Source of the DNA: Dyadobacter beijingensis DSM 21582
Lineage (GTDB): Bacteria > Bacteroidota > Bacteroidia > Cytophagales > Spirosomataceae
DNA: 64,000 nt
Direction: 5' to 3'
Assembly: GCF_000382205.1 (NCBI RefSeq)
Contig: NZ_KB907789.1
Coordinates: forward strand, 124,001 to 188,000
The position numbers and the translations under genes are program-made. The notes under the pieces were generated by a model. That model searched no databases and was not told the DNA's origin. It worked only from the letters and a program-made list of their open reading frames with translations. Positions 16,570 through 24,596 of the stretch are shown piece by piece. Numbering within the stretch: the first letter of the stretch is position 1; each line of letters begins with the position of its first letter.

Positions 16570-18012
16570 ATGAATTTTCAATTTTCGAACAAAGACAGGC
16601 CGCCTGCCTCGGCTCCGCTCCCCTGGATCCTGGTCAACCAAAACAGCGCCTATTTTCAGGATGAAAATGGTGAAAACTGGCACCCGATCGGGCAGAACGA
16701 TGCGATTACCTGGCCCGATTTCCAGGGCTTGTTCCAGCGCAGCAATGTGGGCGAAGTGGAAGGCCATATGGCCTGGCTCGCTTCGCACGGCGTCACGTGC
16801 ATCCGGATGATGATGGAGTATTGCCAGACAGAGCACCGCTATCTCGAGAAACCCGTTGGCCGGTTCCAGCCTAATATGGTACAATTCTGGGACGACCTTT
16901 TTGCGCTTTGCGAAAAATACAAAATCCGGCTCCTGCTGACGCCATTCGATACTTTCTGGATGGCCAGGCGCTGGAAATTTCATCCTTATAGCCAGCTTTC
17001 CGGCGGCCCCTGCAAAAGCAAACGGCAGTGGCTGAGCTGCCCGGAAATGCTTAATGCGGTCAAGAAAAGGTTTACGTTTTTTATTGAGCGGTGGGGCGGG
17101 AGCGGCGCTTTGTTTGGCTGGGATCTGTGGAACGAGATCAGCCCGCTGCACGCGGGCGGGAACATGGAGGAACTAACGCGGTATATAGCAGAAATCAGCG
17201 CCCATATCCGGAAAAAAGAAGTGCAGCTCTACCGGAAATCCCATCCTCAAACCGTGTCTGTTTTTGCCCCCATATTAAACCGGCACGATATGAATGCGCT
17301 GGTATTCCAGCATCCGCTGCTTGACTTTGCATCTACGCATTTCTACCACGCCGGGACGATCGACTATCCAAAAAATACATCCTCAGCAGCTTTGATAACG
17401 GCACGGATGGTCCGGGAGGCGTTGGAACTAGTTCCGCCAGGCCGACCCTTTTTCGACAGCGAGCACGGCCCGATCGCCTATTTCCGAAGAAACAAAAGAG
17501 GGCTGCCCGAAGCTTTCGACGATGCGTACTTCCTGCATATGCAATGGGCGCATTTTGCGTCCGGGGCCGCGGGCGGCGGCATGCGGTGGCCCTACCGCTA
17601 TCCGCATGTGCTTACGCACGGTATGCGACGGGCGCAACGAAACCTTTCAGAATTTACAGCGTTCATCGATTGGGGAAATTTTAAGAGAGTGAATTTAAAT
17701 GAAGAGATTTTGTGCGACCCGCCCGCTGCGAACGTATTTGGCTGCGGCGATGCAAATCAGGCGATCGTCTGGATACTTTTAACAGAAAACAAAAAGGCCC
17801 GGAAGAAACCGCAGAAGCAGTACGTAAACATAGCTATACCACGGCTCGGAAACGGAATTTACCAGGCGCTCTTCTGGGATACGGAAACGGGCGCTTTACG
17901 CAGGGAAAATTTCGTAAAATCCGGTGATCACTTACATATTGAATGCGCGATGGCGAAAGGGAATATAGCCATCGCGGTGGGTCGTTGCCCGGCCGCAGAA
18001 CTACTGCCATAG
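16570..18012 (+). CDS. GH5-like TIM-barrel glycoside hydrolase, apparently cytoplasmic
   Basis: A 480-residue protein from the ATG at 16570 (MNFQFSNKD). It has a GH5/clan A type barrel: the motif GWDLWNEISPLH carries the candidate acid/base Glu on strand 4, and FFDSEHGPIAYF carries the candidate nucleophile Glu on strand 7. A small C-terminal beta domain follows. It is close in style to mannanase/cellulase-like proteins. No signal peptide is recognisable, which is unusual for a polysaccharide-degrading enzyme; it may act on a cytoplasmic or periplasmic oligosaccharide, perhaps one related to the neighbouring glycosyltransferase cluster. Its stop codon overlaps the 3' end of the acyl-CoA dehydrogenase gene by 12 bp. 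Specificity unknown. Confidence 0.75.
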   Translation: MNFQFSNKDRPPASAPLPWILVNQNSAYFQDENGENWHPIGQNDAITWPDFQGLFQRSNVGEVEGHMAWLASHGVTCIRMMMEYCQTEHRYLEKPVGRFQPNMVQFWDDLFALCEKYKIRLLLTPFDTFWMARRWKFHPYSQLSGGPCKSKRQWLSCPEMLNAVKKRFTFFIERWGGSGALFGWDLWNEISPLHAGGNMEELTRYIAEISAHIRKKEVQLYRKSHPQTVSVFAPILNRHDMNALVFQHPLLDFASTHFYHAGTIDYPKNTSSAALITARMVREALELVPPGRPFFDSEHGPIAYFRRNKRGLPEAFDDAYFLHMQWAHFASGAAGGGMRWPYRYPHVLTHGMRRAQRNLSEFTAFIDWGNFKRVNLNEEILCDPPAANVFGCGDANQAIVWILLTENKKARKKPQKQYVNIAIPRLGNGIYQALFWDTETGALRRENFVKSGDHLHIECAMAKGNIAIAVGRCPAAELLP

Positions 18013-19164
18013 TGACGATACTGTCTGTTGTTCCAAAATATAGTTTCCGGCGGAAGTGAGTGCTGCGTCCGGGCCTGGCTGTTTGAGATACGTGGTAAGG
18101 TCGCGGTGGATCATTTCCAGCGGGTGTGGCTGCATCAGCGCACGTAGCCCCACGGAGCGCTCCGACAATGCCAGTGTTTTGAGACAGATTTCATTCATGA
18201 CCGTTCGGGTGAGGTTCATGTAGGCTACCAATTTGTCGTTCTGCTCGGGCGACCATTTCCAGGTGTCGGTCATGGCGGCCGCGCGTTTGATCCAGAGGTT
18301 TCCGGTTTCTACCAGACAAGCTATTTCTGCGGTCCTCGCTTTTTGAAAAGGATCATCTGCCCTGTCATTTTCCCTTAAAAACTGATGCGTTTCTTCCTGC
18401 ACCGCCTGGGCGGCACCCAGCTGTACGGCTGCAAAACGCACCGCTCCGGCCGAAAAATAAGGTTGCCGGTAGTAGGCATCCGGCGGGCCGATCAGGTCGG
18501 TTTGGTCAAGGACGATTCCCGAAAAATCCATTTTGTAGCTTACCGAGGCACGCATACCCAATGGCCGCCAAAGCGTACCGTCGGTGCGTACCGCTTTCAT
18601 CTTTTCTGCGGGTACTACACACATCTGCCAGCCGGGCTTCCAACCGGGCTTCCAGCCGGACTTCCAGCCGGACTCCCTGTTTTCTGTACCTTTCTGCAAT
18701 AACTCCCCCGTGATAATCGGACAAGCAACGGCCCCGGCGCCCGAACAAAAGTTCTTCGAACCTTCGAGCTGGTATTGTCCATTGCCCAGCTCTTTTATCT
18801 TCACCCCGTCCCGATCCTGGGTATTCCATACCCCGAATAGCGATTGGGATTCGAAAACCTGGCTGAAATAAAAATCTTTCTGGGCTTGGCTGGCAAACAG
18901 GTCGATCAGTTGTAATGCATTGACGTGACCTTCAAAAATACGTCCCGCCGGTAAACTGGCCGATCCTATCATTTTCAGCGTGTCGAGCAGCCCGGCGGTC
19001 TGCCCTGGCCTGAACCGCAGCGGGTGTTTTTCCAGGAACATGTGCAGCAGGCCTGCATTTCTTAAAAGCTTGAATTCCATTTCCGGAAACACTCCCTCCT
19101 GGTCGCTAATGGCAGCAAAGTGTTTAAGCTGATTCAGAATCGGCCGCAGAGCGTCATTGGTCAT
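18001..19164 (-). CDS. Acyl-CoA/acyl-ACP dehydrogenase-like protein
   Basis: A 387-residue protein with the general layout of flavin-dependent acyl-CoA dehydrogenases: N-terminal helices, a middle beta domain (about 115-215, with LFGVWNTQ) and a C-terminal helical domain. The similarity is distant and I cannot place the catalytic base with certainty. Residues about 164-179 are a repeated tetrapeptide (SGWKSGWKPGWKPGWQ) encoded by four 12-bp tandem repeats. It is divergent (122 bp apart) from the glycosyltransferase gene, and the same four gene types (this, GT2, methyltransferase, PIG-L deacetylase) stand together here. An acyl-modifying role in a glycolipid pathway is an inference. Confidence 0.78.
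   Translation of the reverse strand: MTNDALRPILNQLKHFAAISDQEGVFPEMEFKLLRNAGLLHMFLEKHPLRFRPGQTAGLLDTLKMIGSASLPAGRIFEGHVNALQLIDLFASQAQKDFYFSQVFESQSLFGVWNTQDRDGVKIKELGNGQYQLEGSKNFCSGAGAVACPIITGELLQKGTENRESGWKSGWKPGWKPGWQMCVVPAEKMKAVRTDGTLWRPLGMRASVSYKMDFSGIVLDQTDLIGPPDAYYRQPYFSAGAVRFAAVQLGAAQAVQEETHQFLRENDRADDPFQKARTAEIACLVETGNLWIKRAAAMTDTWKWSPEQNDKLVAYMNLTRTVMNEICLKTLALSERSVGLRALMQPHPLEMIHRDLTTYLKQPGPDAALTSAGNYILEQQTVSSLWQ
18628..18675. repeat. Four tandem 12-bp repeats inside the acyl-CoA dehydrogenase gene
   Basis: Units of CCAGCCGGGCTT type start at 18628, 18640, 18652 and 18664, with one to three differences between units. Being a multiple of three, they add or remove Gly-Trp-Lys-Pro/Ser tetrapeptides without breaking the frame. 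Confidence 0.9.
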
Positions 19165-19286
19165 GGGTGGCGTGGATCGGTGAGTGCTCCTATCCTAACA
19201 TTATCATACCTGCTACAAACGAATCCGCCCGATTTCCGGCATGGCATGGATTTTACTTGAATAAACGGTAAATGTAGATCATTGAA

Positions 19287-20483
19287 ATGACAGACGACTG
19301 CCCTACAGACCCAGAAACCGGATTCGCATTCCTTCCGGAAGTTTTTAAAAATCAAGAAGTTAATCCAGCACTAAAGATTTCAGTCATACTGCCGGTCCGT
19401 AATGAAGAGGAAAACCTGGCCAGGACGCTGGAAGCGCTTCGCATGCAATCCGAGCAGGACGGACAGCGTGTAGCTGATAGTCATTATGAGGTATTATTGC
19501 TGGCTAATAATTGTACGGACGGTTCGGTCGGGATCGCGCGGGCTTACCAAACAAGTTACCCCGATTTTAACCTGCATATCGAAAACATAGAATTACCTGC
19601 CCCGGTAGCCCACATCGGCACGGTACGGCGGATGCTCATGGATGCGGCGTACGAAAGATTTATCAGCATCGGAAAACCGTCGGGTGTGATCGCGAGCACG
19701 GACAGCGACTCCGAGGTGGACCGGTACTGGATTTATCAGACCTTAAAAGAAATCGGCAATGGGAATGATGTGGTCGGTGGGCGCATTTTCACCAGACCGG
19801 CAAAAAGTATTTCCAGGCTGTATTATCTGCGGGATATAACGTATAAGCATCTGGTTTCGCGACTGGAAGATTTGGTTGACCCGATTGTCAACGATCGCTG
19901 GCCAAGGCATTTTCAGTGTTTCGGGGCGAGTTTTGCCGTGACCTGCGGCATTTACGACCGCTCCGGCCGACTGCCGGTGGTCCCATTTTTAGAAGACATG
20001 GCATTTCACAAATCCCTGATCCGTATCGACGCCAAAATCCGACTTAGTCCGTATGTGCAGGTTTTTACTTCCGACAGAATCGTGGGCCGGGTGGATTTTG
20101 GGTTGTCGATCCAGCTTAAACAATGGGGAGAAATGAACGCCAGCCAACACGCGCTGATGGTCGAGCCGGTGGGTTCGCTGCTGATTAAACTCAGGGCCAG
20201 AAAGTTACTTCGCGAAATCTGGAACAGTCAGGCGAATGCCGAAAAATTGCTGGAAAAAGTATCGACGCTGTTGGATTTCGACCCCGGCTGGATGCTGCAC
20301 CAGTTGCAGAATGCAACCTATTTCGGCAGACTTTGGGAGGACTTTGAAGAGCAGCTCAGCCTAGCAGGCTGGTCGGCGAGATGGCCGCAGGTCGACATAG
20401 TAGAAGCTATTTCAGGTTTGAAAAAGGAAATTCACGGGATCAGCTGCGGGATTTCCGCTAAGCAGGAACCGGCTTTCTCTTGA
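19287..20483 (+). CDS. Family 2 glycosyltransferase (GT-A fold)
   Basis: A 398-residue protein with the GT2 N-terminal Rossmann-like fold: ISVILPVRNEEENLARTLEA at about 31-50, then a nucleotide-binding region and a DxD-type metal motif in ASTDSDSEVD at about 135-144. No membrane span is evident, so it is a soluble or peripheral enzyme that moves a sugar from a nucleotide donor to an unknown acceptor. Its stop codon overlaps the 3' end of the convergent methyltransferase gene by 26 bp. The neighbouring PIG-L deacetylase and NodS-like methyltransferase suggest that the product is an N-acetylhexosamine conjugate that is then deacetylated and methylated; this is inference. Confidence 0.88.
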   Translation: MTDDCPTDPETGFAFLPEVFKNQEVNPALKISVILPVRNEEENLARTLEALRMQSEQDGQRVADSHYEVLLLANNCTDGSVGIARAYQTSYPDFNLHIENIELPAPVAHIGTVRRMLMDAAYERFISIGKPSGVIASTDSDSEVDRYWIYQTLKEIGNGNDVVGGRIFTRPAKSISRLYYLRDITYKHLVSRLEDLVDPIVNDRWPRHFQCFGASFAVTCGIYDRSGRLPVVPFLEDMAFHKSLIRIDAKIRLSPYVQVFTSDRIVGRVDFGLSIQLKQWGEMNASQHALMVEPVGSLLIKLRARKLLREIWNSQANAEKLLEKVSTLLDFDPGWMLHQLQNATYFGRLWEDFEEQLSLAGWSARWPQVDIVEAISGLKKEIHGISCGISAKQEPAFS

Positions 20484-21075
20484 ACAGGTCCATCCGGTAC
20501 TCGGGTTCCTTTCTATTTTTCAGGTGATCCAAAGGACCTGACTCATCCGATTCTTCGATAAAAAATTCATGCACCTGATCGCCCGTCAGCGGGAACTCCT
20601 CCACTACCGGCGTCCAGTGTACCATCAGTAAATGTCCGCCCGGCAGTAATGCCGCGATCAACTTATCGCGCAATGCAAGCAGTTCTTCCGCTACCATGAA
20701 GTACCCTACCTCCGACAGCAGGATCAGGTTAAATTTCAGCGCCGGAAATTCCCTCGGAACTTCCATCTCTACGACGATTACATGGTGATATTTTTCCAGT
20801 CTTTTTTTGGCATTTTCCACAGCCACTCTACTGGAATCTACCGCCAGGAGCCTCTGGCTTCGGTTTTGCAGCATTTCGGTGAGCACGCCATTCGAGCAGC
20901 CGATCTCGAAAACGCGTGCGTACACATCGTCCGGGATCATCAGCATTGTTTGCGCATATTTGTTTTTTTCATAGTCGCTTCCCTCAAAATTCCAGGGGTC
21001 CTGGTTGTTGCCGTAAAGCGCATTGAAATAAGATGCGTCGAGCGTTTTTTTATGGTTATTCATTGACCTGGTCAT
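20458..21075 (-). CDS. NodS-like SAM-dependent methyltransferase
   Basis: A 205-residue class I methyltransferase. The opening (YFNALYGNNQDPWNFEGSDY, then EKNKYAQTM) is typical of the NodS-like branch, and the SAM-binding motif I is FEIGCSNGVLTEML at about 71-84. In rhizobia NodS N-methylates the de-acetylated terminal glucosamine of Nod factors. Here the gene overlaps the end of the PIG-L deacetylase gene by 20 bp, so deacetylation and methylation are probably coupled. An alternative in-frame start is the ATG at 21063. The substrate is not known; the family call is firm, the Nod-like chemistry is an inference. Confidence 0.88.
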   Translation of the reverse strand: MTRSMNNHKKTLDASYFNALYGNNQDPWNFEGSDYEKNKYAQTMLMIPDDVYARVFEIGCSNGVLTEMLQNRSQRLLAVDSSRVAVENAKKRLEKYHHVIVVEMEVPREFPALKFNLILLSEVGYFMVAEELLALRDKLIAALLPGGHLLMVHWTPVVEEFPLTGDQVHEFFIEESDESGPLDHLKNRKEPEYRMDLFKRKPVPA

Positions 21076-21817
21076 GTAGATTTTGAAAAAATATTTCCCT
21101 GCCGTGGTTGAAATGGGCGATCATCCGGTCCGACAACCGGAAGCCGCGAGGATCATCGTCGATCAGGTTTGTTACCTGCGATTCGTGCGCTTTCAACGCG
21201 GCGAGTTTAACGGGCAAAGTCGCGCTGATATCCACGGCGCAAACCTGCATTTTACCAATCATCGCGACGTCTTCCTGGTTTCCCATTTCCCAAAACCAGA
21301 CCGGATACTGCATCAGGGAAGGTCGTGTTGTCAAGCTCGAAACTGCCGCAGTGACGATCTGAAAGGTGGCCCGATGGTCGGGATGCGGGTCATTCTCCCA
21401 TGGAATGAATATGGTTTTGGGCTTCTTTATTGTCAAAATGCTGTACAGATAGCGTACAGCGGCTTCGAAATAAATGCTTTCACGCGCGGGCACATTCCGG
21501 TCGGGAAAGGCACAAAAAGTAGTATCGTCTTCGTTTCCGCCCAATATTTTTACCGCACGAAGGGCCTCCTGTTCACGTAACGCCCTCAGCCGGGCAGCCG
21601 GATATTTGATCGAGCCGGGATGCGATAATGTACCGTCGCTGACAAAGACAAAATCCACGTGTATACCGCATTTGAGCATGATAGCCGCAGTGCCGCCGCA
21701 ACCCAATGTTTCATCATCAGGATGGGGCGCCACCACCATGCTATCGCCAAAAGACTGTGGATTCACAGTTTTGATCGCTGGGATATTTCGCTCGAAATCG
21801 CTTACAGAATTGCCCAT
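21056..21817 (-). CDS. PIG-L/LmbE family N-deacetylase
   Basis: A 253-residue zinc-dependent deacetylase. The hallmark metal and catalytic motif APHPDDETLGCGG is near residues 31-43, and the third metal-site His is in NDPHPDHRATF. Family members remove acetyl groups from N-acetylglucosamine in glycolipids, mycothiol and bacillithiol precursors and antibiotics. It has no signal peptide and is therefore cytoplasmic. It is the first gene of the minus-strand pair with the NodS-like methyltransferase. In other bacteria these two activities can be fused in one polypeptide, supporting consecutive steps on one substrate. Confidence 0.92.
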   Translation of the reverse strand: MGNSVSDFERNIPAIKTVNPQSFGDSMVVAPHPDDETLGCGGTAAIMLKCGIHVDFVFVSDGTLSHPGSIKYPAARLRALREQEALRAVKILGGNEDDTTFCAFPDRNVPARESIYFEAAVRYLYSILTIKKPKTIFIPWENDPHPDHRATFQIVTAAVSSLTTRPSLMQYPVWFWEMGNQEDVAMIGKMQVCAVDISATLPVKLAALKAHESQVTNLIDDDPRGFRLSDRMIAHFNHGREIFFQNLHDQVNE

Positions 21818-21871
21818 TGTTTTCTTTAAGTAGTGCGTTGGTCGTTTCGAAACCGGGCATCCAGAACGACT

Positions 21872-22051
21872 TTAAATACTTTTTGATATTTCCCTTTCAA
21901 AAAAAGCGTATTCCTTATCTGAACCATCTACTGCCCGGCAATAGTAGATTCTCTTGTAATACCGCCTGATAATCAGCTTCTCGCCGGGGTTCACATTAGC
22001 ATAGACACACTGTCCATCAAAATATTTGTTATCAACTATGGGCTCGTTCAT
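21872..22051 (-). CDS. Small conserved-looking hypothetical protein
   Basis: A 59-residue frame from the ATG at 22051 (MNEPIVDNKYFDGQCVYANV); an upstream in-frame ATG lies at 22078. The composition, rich in Tyr, Lys and Arg with a compact KLIIRRYYKRIYYCRAV core, looks like a small beta-barrel protein rather than a random frame. It sits between the 154-residue secreted protein gene and the PIG-L gene on the same strand. I do not recognise a family and give no function. Confidence 0.5.
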   Translation of the reverse strand: MNEPIVDNKYFDGQCVYANVNPGEKLIIRRYYKRIYYCRAVDGSDKEYAFFEREISKSI

Positions 22052-22090
22052 CTTATTGGGTTGATGTAGGTTGTGCAACCTTCGGTTTCA

Positions 22091-22555
22091 TTACATCGGT
22101 TCTGGATGTACGGCAGGCTGCATATCGGTCAGTTTCTTTTCATCCTCCTGAATACTCGCTTTCAGAGAGTTAATATCGTTGTCGAGTTTTTCCAGACTAT
22201 ACCCGGCCTTCCGGGCTTTCTTGGCATCCGACTTCGCTGAACCAGCGCTATTGTTCGCCCTGCGGGCCAGTTTGCGGTCCTGGGACTCCTCCCCGAGTTT
22301 GTCTGCGGCCTGCTTGTTAGCATCTGCCGCTTTCTGTGCGTTCTCGGATGTTTGCGACACCGCCGCTACCTTTCCTTCCCGCTCATTTTCGAGCTTGGCC
22401 AGCTCCGTCTTGTTTTCGTTTAACCTTTTGCCGATTTCCAGCATCTGCCTTTGCTCTTTCAGGGTTGCAAGGGAGTCTTTTGAGACTACCTGCGCGGTTA
22501 AGGGGAAGGCGAGCAGGATTAAGCTCAGGCCAGCTATTATTTTGTTGGTTTTCAT
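22091..22555 (-). CDS. Secreted coiled-coil hypothetical protein
   Basis: A 154-residue protein with a clear signal peptide (MKTNKIIAGLSLILLAFPLTAQ). The rest is highly charged and Ala-rich and should form long helices or a coiled coil (LKEQRQMLEIGKRLNENKTE at about 32-51 and a second segment at 120-145). It should be periplasmic or envelope-associated. It has no recognised domain. It lies just downstream of the BON-domain gene on the same strand, in a run of envelope and stress genes, so an envelope-stress role is plausible but unproven. Confidence 0.75.
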   Translation of the reverse strand: MKTNKIIAGLSLILLAFPLTAQVVSKDSLATLKEQRQMLEIGKRLNENKTELAKLENEREGKVAAVSQTSENAQKAADANKQAADKLGEESQDRKLARRANNSAGSAKSDAKKARKAGYSLEKLDNDINSLKASIQEDEKKLTDMQPAVHPEPM

Positions 22556-22604
22556 GATTGTATCTCGTGTGAAATGGATATTTTCTACCGCTGGGAACAG
22601 ACTG

Positions 22605-23282
22605 TCAGCTGTCCGCAGTCACAGGATGTTGTTCAACTATTAATTCATTATAAACGATTTCGACCCCGGGGGCTTTCCAGGCCTGCCGCGCAGCTTCATC
22701 TTTTTCGTAACAGGAGCTTACCGTGCCTGTGAGGATAACTTTACTTTTGACCACTCTTACACGAATGCCTTCCTGGGTGATGGAACTGCTTCGGGTAAAA
22801 GCGCTTTCTATCGCCGCCTTGTCAATTTCAGACGTCGGTTCGTATTTGATTCTGATATTGTTGGACATGCCCTTTACTCCTGGAAGCTCCCCGATCAACC
22901 GCTCCGCTGCATCGCGCTGATAGTTCCATTGCAGATCTCCTTCCAGGGTTATCCAGCCATTCTCCACTTTGACTGTAACTCGATCCGAAGGTATTTCCTG
23001 TGTCCATTGATAGGCGTTCAGTATTTCGTTGGCCAGATCGGTATCATCGCGGATAGTCGTTTCGTCTTTTGGTTTAACACTTAGCTGCCCTGTCACCATC
23101 TTAACGCCTTCCACGCGCCTGGCAGCCTCTTCCGCCTCCGATTTCTTGCCATAGGTATCCACAGTGCCAGTAAGGCTTATCACACCGTCTCTCGCGGTGA
23201 CGCCAATATCTGTTTCTCGCAACAATGGCTCCCATCTGATTGCATCGCAAACATCCCTTTGCAAATCTTCATTCGTTTTCAT
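22605..23282 (-). CDS. Protein with three BON domains (OsmY-like)
   Basis: A 225-residue protein made of three consecutive BON domains at about 1-70, 78-146 and 150-220. Each has the pattern of a short helix, VxVxxGxVxLxGxV and a closing VxN/Y strand (DGVISLTGTV, ENGWITLEGDL, KSKVILTGTV). BON domains bind phospholipid or stabilise the envelope, and OsmY-type proteins are induced by osmotic stress. No signal peptide is visible here, unlike OsmY, so it may be cytoplasmic. The placement beside other stress-type genes fits a general stress function. Confidence 0.9.
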   Translation of the reverse strand: MKTNEDLQRDVCDAIRWEPLLRETDIGVTARDGVISLTGTVDTYGKKSEAEEAARRVEGVKMVTGQLSVKPKDETTIRDDTDLANEILNAYQWTQEIPSDRVTVKVENGWITLEGDLQWNYQRDAAERLIGELPGVKGMSNNIRIKYEPTSEIDKAAIESAFTRSSSITQEGIRVRVVKSKVILTGTVSSCYEKDEAARQAWKAPGVEIVYNELIVEQHPVTADS

Positions 23283-23330
23283 GTTATTCCATTAAGTGTG
23301 ATTATTTGAATGCTTGTCCTCTTGCCGGCT

Positions 23331-23573
23331 TTACGCCCGGGCTCTGCTTATATTACCACGTGGTTTTGCCGGAAGGTCTGCGACCATTTTATCGACTTGA
23401 CGCTTGAAATTTGTCACTCTGTTCAGTGTATCCACTGCACCTCGGGGCACTCGCCTGTTCAGCCGAACGCTTTGCCATATACGACATCTTTTGCCGGACG
23501 TAAGCCACAGCCCCAAACACAGGCCCAGGGAAGTGATCAGCGCCAGTCTGAACGATGCTTTTTGCGTTTTCAT
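23331..23573 (-). CDS. Putative small membrane-anchored protein
   Basis: An 80-residue frame from the ATG at 23573. It begins with a lysine-containing N terminus followed by a hydrophobic segment (LALITSLGLCLGLWLT, residues 10-25), then a basic helical tail. That layout resembles small YtxH-like stress proteins, though no diagnostic motif is seen. It lies upstream of the BON gene on the same strand, 48 bp away. The size and the signal-anchor-like start support a real gene, but it could be a chance frame. Confidence 0.45.
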   Translation of the reverse strand: MKTQKASFRLALITSLGLCLGLWLTSGKRCRIWQSVRLNRRVPRGAVDTLNRVTNFKRQVDKMVADLPAKPRGNISRARA

Positions 23574-23832
23574 AGTAATCAGTTTAGTAGGCAGCAGCGG
23601 GTGCAGCGCTTATGCGGGAACATGCTATGCTTTGACGGTGGGAATGACCCGGAACATGCTGCCCCGGATAGTGCCTGACAGACCAGCCACATATCGAACC
23701 CCTTTCGAATCATATGGTACAAAGGTCGGCACCGGCGAGCCAGTAACTGTTACACAACTGAATAGAAAACTTACATTGATCACTGATTATCGCTTACGGA
23801 AAATCTACTTTCTCCGCGACGACCAACCAGCC

Positions 23833-24393
23833 TCATATGTTCTCCAGGTTACTGTCGCGCTTTCTCCGAAGTTTTTTATAGTAGGTGGGAGAAAGGCCTG
23901 TAACCTTTTTGAATTGATTGGACAAGTGCGCTACGCTGCTGTAATGCATCTTGTAAGAAATTTCCGTGAGGTTCAAGTCCTCATAGAGCAACAGCTCTTT
24001 CACTTTCTCAATCTTGTGATGGATAATAAATTGCTGAATATTGATGCCCTTCACCTCTGAAAACATGTTGGAAAGATAAGTGTAGTCGTACCCCAGTTTT
24101 TCCGCGATGTAATCCGAATAGTTGGTTTTAGGAAGTTCATCCTGGTAATGTATCATTTCCACGATGACATTTTTGATTTTCTCAATCAGAATACTCCTTT
24201 TATCGTCCAGCAGTTCCAGGCCCGATTTGAGCAGATTCCTTTTGAGTGCTTCGCGCTGCCCGAACGTGATATCTTCGAGCACCTCGACACTTCCCAGGTC
24301 CACAACCACATAATGCAAGCCCAGATTTTTCAGTTCTTGCTCCACCATCATTTTACACCTCAGGCTAACCATGTATTTGATATACAATATCAT
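23833..24393 (-). CDS. AraC-type transcription regulator with a short N-terminal domain
   Basis: A 186-residue protein. The C-terminal about 100 residues are an AraC double helix-turn-helix (TNYSDYIAEKLGYDYTYLSN, then LNLTEISYKMHYSSVAHLSN and QFKKVTGLSPTYYKK). The N-terminal about 75 residues (VSLRCKMMVEQELKNLGLHY, VDLGSVEVLEDIT) form a small alpha/beta domain seen in a Bacteroidota-specific group of AraC regulators of unknown ligand. It is divergent from the Na+/H+ antiporter gene (about 200 bp apart), a possible target. An alternative start is Met8 at 24372. Confidence 0.88.
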   Translation of the reverse strand: MILYIKYMVSLRCKMMVEQELKNLGLHYVVVDLGSVEVLEDITFGQREALKRNLLKSGLELLDDKRSILIEKIKNVIVEMIHYQDELPKTNYSDYIAEKLGYDYTYLSNMFSEVKGINIQQFIIHHKIEKVKELLLYEDLNLTEISYKMHYSSVAHLSNQFKKVTGLSPTYYKKLRRKRDSNLENI

Positions 24394-24596
24394 AATCGAT
24401 AAACTCAGTTACTACACCGGCAATGAATCCAAAGCCAACCTGTTACAATATAACTGATACCAACGGGTTTACAGCAGTCTTCGGGTCGATTTTGCGGGGA
24501 ATGGGTGCCTGTTGATTTTCATCATTACTTCCCATTTTCAGCGTCCGCGATTTCATTGTGATGACCATGTTGATTTTGATATGTGTACCTTTAAAG

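Noticed and set aside
21830-21840. TAGTGCGTTG near the PIG-L start as a fourth GntR operator
   Set aside because: It lacks the TTA...TAA symmetry of the three identical copies, differs at three of the twelve core positions and lies at an unrelated gene; probably chance.
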